Shown in pieces: positions 15,876-22,531 of a stretch of 42,456 nt of DNA (within the stretch, counting starts at the first letter, position 1; the number at the start of each line of letters is the position of its first letter). This stretch comes from a bacterium. GTDB lineage: Bacteria > Bdellovibrionota_C > UBA2361 > SZUA-149 > JAQTWB01. The stretch covers positions 1 to 42,456 of the forward strand of contig JAQTWB010000020.1 in assembly GCA_028689495.1 (NCBI GenBank), written 5' to 3'. Under the pieces are notes generated by a model. It was not told where the DNA came from. It saw only the letters and a program-made list of their open reading frames with translations, and did not search any database. A program made the position numbers and the translations under genes.

Positions 15876-17153
15876 ATGATTGATGGAAAAATTCTCAGGG
15901 ATAGTTTTGCCGTGGTCGCCGAGCAGCTCAGGACAAGGGGCTTACCGGAAGATTTCCATCAGTGGCCGAAGTTGGACGAGGAGCGGCGCCGGCTGGTGAC
16001 TGCGTTACAGGAACTGCGCACGGAAAAGAAAGCGCTTAATCCAGAGATCGCCCGAGCTCGCAAGGCCGGTGAAGATGTCAGCGCCTTGTTCGAGCGTTTG
16101 CGGGAAAGCGGACAGAAGGAAAAAGAGCTGGAGGTGAGTCTTCAGGAGGTTGAGGAAAAGCTGAAAAAAATCGAGCTTACCACGCCAAACATTCCCCACG
16201 AGAGCGTTCCGGTTGGCACTTCGGAAGCCGATAACCGCATCGAGAAGACCTGGGGCACGCCGCGCAAGTTTGAATTTACCCCGAAGAATCACTGGGACAT
16301 TGGTGAAGCGCTGGATATTCTCGATTTCGAACGGGCGGCCAAACTTTCCGGTGCGCGATTTGTTATCTACAAGGGAGACGGCGCGCGACTTGAACGAGCG
16401 ATTGCCGCTTTTATGCTCGATGAGCACCGAAAGCGCGGTTATACGGAAATTATTCCGCCGATTCTGGTTCGCGAAGAAGCAATGATCGGTTCGGGGCAAT
16501 TGCCGAAGTTTGCCGATGATGCTTTCAAGACGGCCAATGAAATTCCGTTTTATTTGATACCAACTTCGGAAGTGGCGCTTTGTAATCTTCATGCCGATGA
16601 GATTCTCGCCGAAGATGAGCTGCCGCTTAATTATACATCGTTTACTCCGTGCTTTCGCGCCGAAGCTGGCTCATACGGTAAAGACGTGCGTGGGCTGATT
16701 CGCCTGCACCAGTTCAACAAGGTCGAGCTGGTGAAAATCACCGACGCGGCGACTTCTTTTGTTGAGCTCGAGAACATCACTTCTGATGCGGAGAACATAC
16801 TGGAAAAACTCGAACTGCCCTATCGGCGGATGACGCTTTGTACAGGTGACGCCGGTATCGCTTCGGCCAAGACTCACGACCTCGAAGTCTGGTTGCCGGG
16901 GCAGTCGACTTATCGCGAAATCAGCAGTTGTACCAACACCACGGATTATCAAGCGCGGCGAATGAAGGTTCGCTACCGCAGCAAGGAAAGTGGCAAGCCG
17001 GAATTCGCCCACCTGCTAAACGGTTCGGGTCTTGCCGTTGGCCGGACTTTCGTCGCAATCCTCGAAAACTATCAGACTGCTGAAGGCGAGGTTGTTATCC
17101 CTGAAGTTCTGCGCCCGTATATGGGCGGGCAAGAGATAATACGGCGGGCGTAA
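15876..17153 (+). CDS. serS: Seryl-tRNA synthetase
   Basis: Class II aminoacyl-tRNA synthetase that charges tRNA(Ser) and is also the first step to Sec-tRNA; 425 residues, normal length. The N-terminal antiparallel coiled coil that grips the tRNA long arm is at about 30-105. Motif 2 is seen as FRAEAGSYGKDVRGLIR with HQFNKVELV. Motif 3 is GSGLAVGRTFVAILENYQ. The TSEVAL serine-binding loop is at about 230. ATG 15876 has AGGA upstream. It is separated from yraN by 36 bases and may share its transcript. No T-box or other leader is evident. Confidence 0.97.
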   Translation: MIDGKILRDSFAVVAEQLRTRGLPEDFHQWPKLDEERRRLVTALQELRTEKKALNPEIARARKAGEDVSALFERLRESGQKEKELEVSLQEVEEKLKKIELTTPNIPHESVPVGTSEADNRIEKTWGTPRKFEFTPKNHWDIGEALDILDFERAAKLSGARFVIYKGDGARLERAIAAFMLDEHRKRGYTEIIPPILVREEAMIGSGQLPKFADDAFKTANEIPFYLIPTSEVALCNLHADEILAEDELPLNYTSFTPCFRAEAGSYGKDVRGLIRLHQFNKVELVKITDAATSFVELENITSDAENILEKLELPYRRMTLCTGDAGIASAKTHDLEVWLPGQSTYREISSCTNTTDYQARRMKVRYRSKESGKPEFAHLLNGSGLAVGRTFVAILENYQTAEGEVVIPEVLRPYMGGQEIIRRA

Positions 17154-17491
17154 GTGTGTTTACGGTCATTTGTATCTGGCTGCGAGCCGCCACCATCCCC
17201 AGTGGTTGCCTAGAGAGTAGACGCGCCATCTTGGCGCGTGTTTGAAAGAAACCAAGAGCCTGGAAGGCTCTTCTACACTGCTCAAATTACGGTGTTAGTG
17301 TAGACCGCTCGCTGGGGGGAGCACTTGACTTCGCTCATTGTAAGCTTCGTCGAACTCATCTTGGCGCGTGTTGATTCTCCTGGTGTTGGGCTGATGTCGC
17401 TCGACCCAGCCCGCCGAATCACCGCCCCCATATTTATTATCGCACTGGCAGACCAACCAAAACAGGACGAGATCCTTACCACCGCCCATAG
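17154..17491. other. Intergenic region with stacked small hairpins
   Basis: I see no gene here. Three inverted repeats follow serS. ACGCGCCA/TGGCGCGT is at 17221-17239 with a three-base loop. AAGAGCCT/AGGCTCTT is at 17254-17272 with a three-base loop. TCTACACT/AGTGTAGA is at 17272-17304. A 16-base direct repeat CATCTTGGCGCGTGTT occurs at 17227-17242 and again at 17357-17372. None has a strong U-tract, though together they may end the serS transcript. Confidence 0.55.
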
Positions 17492-17519
17492 TTGACATAA
17501 TTTATCCGAATTGTTAAAT
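17492..17519 (+). promoter_or_regulatory. Likely sigma-70 promoter of the second PEP-CTERM gene
   Basis: A perfect TTGACA (17492-17497), a 16-base spacer and TTAAAT (17514-17519) lie 44 bases before the start codon. The -10 box overlaps the 5' arm of an inverted repeat that includes the ribosome site, so only part of that arm would be in the transcript if this promoter is used. Confidence 0.5.
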
Positions 17520-17559
17520 CCTCGGGGCCAGTTTTTGGTGGTTTTTATTTGAGGATTTA
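17515..17559 (+). promoter_or_regulatory. Inverted repeat covering the Shine-Dalgarno site
   Basis: TAAATCCTC (17515-17523) is perfectly complementary to GAGGATTTA (17551-17559), which contains the GAGGA ribosome site of the PEP-CTERM gene starting at 17563. If both arms are transcribed, the pairing would hide the ribosome site. Confidence 0.4.
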
Positions 17560-17562
17560 GTC

Positions 17563-18225
17563 ATGAAAAAATTAATTTTGGGTATTGCTGCGTTAGCGGC
17601 TTGTGTGAATGTCGATGCGGCCTCGATTACTGTTGCTGGTCGAACCTTTGATTCAGTTCAAATGGTCGATAGCGTTATTTCTGGCAGCGGAGTCTTTCAG
17701 ACCTCGCTGGCCGATGACGTCGGAGTATATAGCAATGAAGTACTTCGGGTCGTTACAGACAATGATCCGGAATCTTATGCGTTTTCCTGGGACCCCGGAG
17801 CTTTCCTGGAGCTGGGTTTTACGGATAACATCTTGTTCAACGGGCCGGGTGCTGACTTGATGGTTGTGGAAACGGGAGTTCCTGATTTTTTCAGATTCTC
17901 TCTGAGTGTTGGTGGCCCTAGCTTGTTGGTCGAGACGTCCTTTATTGGCGAGAGAGGCGCGACTACCCGACTTTCAATCAATCCGGTCTTTATCGACCTG
18001 AGCGATTTGGGAGTGGGTCTGAATGCAGCGGTGACATCGTTTGTCTTGGGGATGGATTACTCCCACCCGTTGTACGATACGGAGCCCAGTCTTTCTATGG
18101 CCGTGGCGCTGAACAGCAGGTTGGTGGATCCACCTTCAACATCAGTGCCTGAACCAGCCAGTTGGGCGCTGTTATTGTTCGGATTGCCGCTACTGGCATT
18201 TCAACAAAAAAAGGTTTTTGTTTAG
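17563..18225 (+). CDS. PEP-CTERM sorting domain protein
   Basis: Secreted protein of 220 residues. Signal peptide MKKLILGIAALAACVNVDAA with a likely cut after DAA. The C-terminal exosortase signal is VPEPASWALLLFGLPLLAF followed by QQKKVFV. The middle portion is beta-rich with no recognised enzyme motif. By family knowledge it is delivered to the surface or exopolysaccharide matrix after exosortase processing. Ribosome site GAGGA is seven bases before the ATG. Its tail differs from that of the gene at 36-644, so the two are not recent duplicates. A strong terminator follows immediately. Confidence 0.9.
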   Translation: MKKLILGIAALAACVNVDAASITVAGRTFDSVQMVDSVISGSGVFQTSLADDVGVYSNEVLRVVTDNDPESYAFSWDPGAFLELGFTDNILFNGPGADLMVVETGVPDFFRFSLSVGGPSLLVETSFIGERGATTRLSINPVFIDLSDLGVGLNAAVTSFVLGMDYSHPLYDTEPSLSMAVALNSRLVDPPSTSVPEPASWALLLFGLPLLAFQQKKVFV

Positions 18226-18236
18226 GACCTTTCATG

Positions 18237-18273
18237 AAGGAGGCTTCCCAACCCGGGTTGCCTCCTTTTTATT
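18237..18273 (+). terminator. Rho-independent terminator
   Basis: AAGGAGG (18237-18243) pairs with CCTCCTT (18261-18267), with an inner AACCCGGGTT palindrome, and then TTTATTCTTT. It is a good intrinsic terminator for the PEP-CTERM gene. Confidence 0.85.
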
Positions 18274-18305
18274 CTTTACTCGCTTTTCCCGCTATCTTTG
18301 TCTTA

Positions 18306-18752
18306 TTAGATTCTGCCAACGCGGCGCACCGCGACAATTGCCTCTTCGCAGGTCTTTTCAACCGCATTGCGAATCAGATCGTTGATTGAAGTTTCAAAAC
18401 CCTGCTCCACTGCTTCAACTACCACTCCGAAAGTCATTGGTTTATTCGAGCCTGATGCGACTTCCGTAAGTCGTGAGCGCAAATTTTTGGCCATTTGATG
18501 GGCGGGAAGAGGATCGCTGCCGGAGAAAGAGCTGATGACAATAACCGCATCAGTTTGTCGGCGACTGAGTAACTCACGGCAGGCGGAGACGCTCTCGTTG
18601 TGTGATGTTACCCAGGAGAGCAATAATTCATCGTCGGTGTTTCCTGACGTCTCAATTTTGGAGCGGACAACTTCGGCTATTGTGCTGGAAATTCGAGAGT
18701 GCTGACTGGAAATCACAACAGCGAAATTTTTATGGGCAGCAACTTGAGACAT
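18306..18752 (-). CDS. Small protein with a possible lumazine-synthase-like fold
   Basis: I start it at ATG 18752 because GGAG lies eight bases upstream and the region before it does not look coding, giving 148 residues. The pattern resembles 6,7-dimethyl-8-ribityllumazine synthase (RibH). A first strand reads FAVVISSQHSRI, a central strand is TDAVIVISSFSGSD, then KPMTFGVVVEAVEQGFE, and a final helix reads NAVEKTCEEAIVAVRRV, like the NKG-EAA-AAL helix of RibH. However, the usual catalytic His of the GET-H loop is not in place (His85 is near). So it is either a very diverged RibH-like protein or an unrelated Rossmann-type one. No other riboflavin gene is nearby. It diverges from the Tad-type operon. 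Confidence 0.6.
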   Translation of the reverse strand: MSQVAAHKNFAVVISSQHSRISSTIAEVVRSKIETSGNTDDELLLSWVTSHNESVSACRELLSRRQTDAVIVISSFSGSDPLPAHQMAKNLRSRLTEVASGSNKPMTFGVVVEAVEQGFETSINDLIRNAVEKTCEEAIVAVRRVGRI

Positions 18753-19051
18753 GATTTTTCTCCGAATAGAAGGAAGATTGTCCGAGTAGAAGATTTTAAC
18801 TGACACTGGCTGTCCCCAGGTAAGGAAGAGCGCAAGTATCAGGCGGTACGTGCCGATAGCAAATGAACCACACTGTCGGCAGGGAATACTGATACCATGT
18901 TTTGTAACAATTTCGTCACAAAAGTGCAGGGCAGGTAAATATATTTCCTTTGTGGGCGAAAACCTACTTTTTATATGTGCACTTGATGGAGGACGAGCGA
19001 ATAACTGCAATGGGGTCGCTTGCCTTCTGTATGAGGCTTGAGAGGTAATTT
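18753..19051. promoter_or_regulatory. Divergent intergenic region ahead of the Tad-type operon
   Basis: These 299 bases must hold the promoters of the small RibH-like gene (minus) and the TadE-like operon (plus). An imperfect palindrome TTTTGTAAC-GTCACAAAA lies at 18900-18923. A+T-rich runs near 18940-18980 (AAATATATTT, TTTTTATAT) are the likeliest promoter for the plus strand. No further gene is seen. Confidence 0.4.
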
Positions 19052-19561
19052 ATGATGGGTGATTTGGTGCAGCTGGACAAATCAGGGAGAGCAATGGGTA
19101 TTAGCAGGTCAGGTTTGAAGGAACGTGGGGTTGCGACAATCGAGTTGGCGATCTGCTTTCCGTTTTTCCTGATTTTTGCCCTAATGGCATTTGAAGCCGG
19201 CAATTATGTTAATGATTATCTGCGCTTGACTCGCACTGTTTATGAGGGGGCGCGTTATGGGGCATCAAAACCACAGGTAAAGGAGGGGACATGTGCCTGG
19301 ACTACATCGGCTCCATGTGGAGATCCGTCGCATCAGGACATTGTCAATCGCACCTTGTTGCTTCTTGATCGTGCCGGATTTCCCTCGTCGATAAGTGATG
19401 TGTCAATAATTGTTGATCCGACCACAGGAGCAGTTCCGCCGATGCTGACGGTGACAGTAGAAACATTATACGACTCGGTTTTTGGCGGTTTTTTTGGAAT
19501 CCAAAATGTGCCCTTGCGCGTCAATATTACTGGCCCATATTTATTTGAACCTTTGCCTTGA
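19052..19561 (+). CDS. TadE-like secreted/anchored protein
   Basis: A 169-residue TadE-family protein, first in a three-gene operon. The N-terminal signature RGVATIELAICFPFFLIFALMAFEAG (quoted in two parts: RGVATIELAI, CFPFFLIF) gives one membrane helix at about 27-49 after a basic stretch. Glu31 sits at the place conserved in TadE. The C-terminal part is predicted outside the inner membrane, with two cysteines in CAWTTSAPC. TadE and TadF are minor pseudopilins of Flp (tight-adherence) pili. ATG 19052 has GAGGT five bases before. The stop overlaps the start of a longer upstream frame of the next gene. Confidence 0.85.
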   Translation: MMGDLVQLDKSGRAMGISRSGLKERGVATIELAICFPFFLIFALMAFEAGNYVNDYLRLTRTVYEGARYGASKPQVKEGTCAWTTSAPCGDPSHQDIVNRTLLLLDRAGFPSSISDVSIIVDPTTGAVPPMLTVTVETLYDSVFGGFFGIQNVPLRVNITGPYLFEPLP

Positions 19562-19623
19562 AGCATGTTGTGCCTCGAGCTTTGGGAAAAGAGTGTTCAG
19601 CAAGAAGAGTGAATGGTGAAAGT

Positions 19624-22500
19624 ATGAAAAATTTATCGCAAATCTTACCTGTTTCTTCTCGTTGTCAGTCTTTCCGGCATGGCCGTGAGTCCGGAGCGAC
19701 GATTGTTGAGTTTGCGATTGCCATTCCGCTGTTTATTTTTCTTGTGGTGGCGGCAATTGAGGTTGGCCGCTATCAATGGGTGCGCGCTATGGCCGACGCA
19801 TCGGCCCATCGAGCACTGTCGGTCTTGACCAAGGCGCCAAATTCGGCGGCTGATCCAAATGTTGTTTCGAACAACGCTGGACCGCAGGTGAATAGCGATG
19901 TGCAGGGCCGGGTTCAGGCTTATGCCGATCAATTCGCTTCGACGGGGCCAATGGGTGCTTTGGCCAGCGCCTCATCGACGAAAGTCAGTGGTGTAGGAGT
20001 TCGTTATCCCGATGGTTATTACGTCAATCCGGGTAACTTGGCTGAGGGATATAAACCAGGACTGACGATGACAGAGATTCGGGCAATGCTGGAGTCGGAA
20101 CCGGTTTCTGTCGAAGTTCAGGTGCAATATGACCCGATTTTCCCCTGGATGCCGACAACCGTTCAGGGAATGGCCACCGGTTTTGTCGAGTTGCCAACCG
20201 ATCCTTCCCAACCTTCACCAACAGATTGCAATGGGCAGCCTTATGGAACGGCTGCTTATGGAACAATTGCCTGCCCCTGTGTTTTTCAGAACGGCAATAA
20301 CGCTTGTGGTGCCATTAACTGCGGAGCAAATAATATTTCCTGTCCTTGCGATGAGCTCAGCGGATTTACGGCCTCCGGCAATACCTGTATTTGCCAAGCG
20401 GGTTATACAGCTTATGAGCTGAGCAACGGAAGTTACAATTGCTGTCCTGATGGCAGCGCCGGAGCCTGTGGCTCGGGTACCGTATTTAATCCGGCGACCT
20501 GCGGTTGCAGTTGCGTTGAGGGAACAGCGCCGGTTGGTCCATTGCCGGTAACTGAATGTGCTTGCACGGATTCACTAAAAACGCTTGATGGCGATGTCTG
20601 TGTTTGTGCCACCCCGATGTCGGACTGTGGCACTGATGGTAATTATAATACCGATACATGTGTTTGTGATTGCCCGACGGTTGCCGGCTCCCAGTATGGT
20701 AAAGATACTGACGGCAAATGTGTTTGTGAACTGGCTGACGATGCCGATTGCGGAGTTGGAGGTTCTATTGCGGCTGATTGTACTTGTGAATGTGATGCTG
20801 CTGAAAATTCGGTGAAGGGAAGTAGTGGTTTATGCGAATGTAAAGGCGGTTTTACGCAAAACACTGCGGGAGATAGCTGTGAGTGCACCCGGGAATGTGG
20901 AGCCGGGACGGCATCCGTAATTGCCGGTGCCTGCGGTTGTGACTGCGCCGATCCGAATGTGCCAAAATTGCCTGATGGCAGCTGTACTTGTGGAGCTGAT
21001 TTCAGTTTTGATGGCAGCAGTTGTGTCTGTGACCTGCCGGCTGATTACGACTGTGGTCCGGGAGGAGCGATCAATCTCGATCCGGCCAGCCCGAATTATT
21101 GCGCCTGTGAGTGTGATGCGGCCGTCGGGACTTCGCTTGTCAACGGCAAGTGTCAGTGTGCCGATGGATTAAAAGATTGGGATGGTGATTCCTGTGAGTG
21201 CAAGATCACCAGTGCTGATTGTGGTTATGGCGCAACAACAATTGATGCCGTGACCTGTATGTGCGATTGTCCGGCGCCATCGGTGTTGAATGCCGTGACA
21301 GGAACTTGTTCTTGTCCCGCCCCATATATCGGTAACGGCACGACTTGTGATTGTCCATTAACAGATGCGGGCGCTTGCGGACCAGGTGGGGTGGCAATTG
21401 GTGGAGGAACTTGTGGTTGCACCTGTGGAGCCAATACGCTTAATTCTGGCGATCAGCTTGCCGCTTGTCAGTGCAAAGATGCCAGATTTGAAGATGCCGA
21501 CAACGATGGGCAGTGTGAATGTGCGCTTACGGCGGCTGATTGTGCCCCCGGAACATTAAATTCCACGACATGTAAATGTGAATGTAGTGGTGATGCCAAA
21601 AATCAGGGAGCTACTATTGGTGGAGTGGCGGTGAACTGTGAATGTAAGGCGCAATTCACAGAGATTAATGCAGGAACAGATTCTGCCGAATGCTTATGTG
21701 ACTTAAACGATCTCAGTTGTCCCCTCGAAAAGAAAGATGCTGACGCCTGCGAGTGCACGGGCTGCTCGACCGGAAAGACGTTAACTGCTGACAAACTGAG
21801 CTGCACATGCGACCTCGGCAACGGGTTTGTTCAGGTCGGTGCGAATTGTGGTTGCGAGGGTGTGAAAAACTGCGGCGCTGGTGCCGCCGATACAGATGGA
21901 GGACAGTGTCAGTGTGACTGCTTCAGTGGAGCGACGCAGAATTCGGCCACCGGAGTTTGTAGTTGTCCGGCAGATTTTCAGGCCAACGGGACTAGTGAAG
22001 CTTGTGAATGTAAAACTTCAGTTCTTAGCTGCGGTCCGGGGACACAGAATACAGGCACCTGTAACTGTACTTGTAGCGGCGAAGGAATGGTTTTGTCGAA
22101 TAACAACAACACCTGCTCCTGCGCTACGGGGTACACATCCAACGGAGCCGGACTGGGCTGTAGTTGCAATATAACCGAGTGCGGACCTGGTGACTTGAGT
22201 GGATGTGGCTGTTCCTGTGCCGGGCCACATGAGCAGAATGTGGTGGTTGGTGGTAAGGTTGTCGATTGCACCTGTGTGAATCCATTCACCGATGATGGTA
22301 GCGGTAACTGTGTTTGTGACAAGACGTGTAACAACGGTTTTGTCTTGAATGAAAGTACTTGCCAGTGTGATTGCCCAAATACGACTGTAGCGGGTTATTG
22401 CCTGCCATCTTATTGTTCGGAAATTGTCAATGCCGGCAATGCGGCGAGCTGTGATTTTGGTGCTTCGTTCGACAAGTGCGAATGTTCATCTGAAGGTTGA
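19624..22500 (+). CDS. TadE-like anchor with about 13 tandem cysteine-rich modules
   Basis: A giant secreted protein of about 958 residues. Residues 1-70 are TadE-like: GATIVEFAIAIPLFIFLVV is one membrane helix at about 24-42, with the conserved Glu29. About 130 residues of ordinary sequence follow. From about residue 200 to the end it is built of tandem modules of 45-65 residues with a strict cysteine rhythm. Each has CG-x-G, a short gap, C-x-C-x-C, then two C-x-C pairs, often separated by DG or NG turns. I count about 13 modules and about 114 cysteines. This resembles EGF- or laminin-like disulfide stalks, but the C-x-C-x-C pattern is its own. I start it at ATG 19624, though the frame opens at TTG 19558 overlapping the previous stop. 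The product is probably a rigid extracellular adhesin or stalk needing an oxidising periplasm. Confidence 0.85.
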   Translation: MKNLSQILPVSSRCQSFRHGRESGATIVEFAIAIPLFIFLVVAAIEVGRYQWVRAMADASAHRALSVLTKAPNSAADPNVVSNNAGPQVNSDVQGRVQAYADQFASTGPMGALASASSTKVSGVGVRYPDGYYVNPGNLAEGYKPGLTMTEIRAMLESEPVSVEVQVQYDPIFPWMPTTVQGMATGFVELPTDPSQPSPTDCNGQPYGTAAYGTIACPCVFQNGNNACGAINCGANNISCPCDELSGFTASGNTCICQAGYTAYELSNGSYNCCPDGSAGACGSGTVFNPATCGCSCVEGTAPVGPLPVTECACTDSLKTLDGDVCVCATPMSDCGTDGNYNTDTCVCDCPTVAGSQYGKDTDGKCVCELADDADCGVGGSIAADCTCECDAAENSVKGSSGLCECKGGFTQNTAGDSCECTRECGAGTASVIAGACGCDCADPNVPKLPDGSCTCGADFSFDGSSCVCDLPADYDCGPGGAINLDPASPNYCACECDAAVGTSLVNGKCQCADGLKDWDGDSCECKITSADCGYGATTIDAVTCMCDCPAPSVLNAVTGTCSCPAPYIGNGTTCDCPLTDAGACGPGGVAIGGGTCGCTCGANTLNSGDQLAACQCKDARFEDADNDGQCECALTAADCAPGTLNSTTCKCECSGDAKNQGATIGGVAVNCECKAQFTEINAGTDSAECLCDLNDLSCPLEKKDADACECTGCSTGKTLTADKLSCTCDLGNGFVQVGANCGCEGVKNCGAGAADTDGGQCQCDCFSGATQNSATGVCSCPADFQANGTSEACECKTSVLSCGPGTQNTGTCNCTCSGEGMVLSNNNNTCSCATGYTSNGAGLGCSCNITECGPGDLSGCGCSCAGPHEQNVVVGGKVVDCTCVNPFTDDGSGNCVCDKTCNNGFVLNESTCQCDCPNTTVAGYCLPSYCSEIVNAGNAASCDFGASFDKCECSSEG

Positions 22501-22531
22501 GAAGGAACACTTGTAATATCAGGGGAATGGT

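Noticed and set aside
16005-16592. A 195-codon minus-strand frame over serS
   Set aside because: Antisense to serS with no domain; a shadow of its codon use.
18898-18923. A Crp-like palindrome upstream of the Tad-type operon
   Set aside because: The half-sites TGTAA and TCACA are eight bases apart, not six, and one is imperfect. I note it only as a palindrome.
18753-19010. A longer form of the RibH-like gene starting at 19010
   Set aside because: The upstream 86 codons look non-coding, and a good ribosome site lies before ATG 18752.
20129-22334. Many overlapping frames, both strands, across the cysteine-rich gene
   Set aside because: The periodic C-x-C codon pattern leaves the other frames open by chance. 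Only the long plus-strand frame gives the repeated modules and a signal helix.
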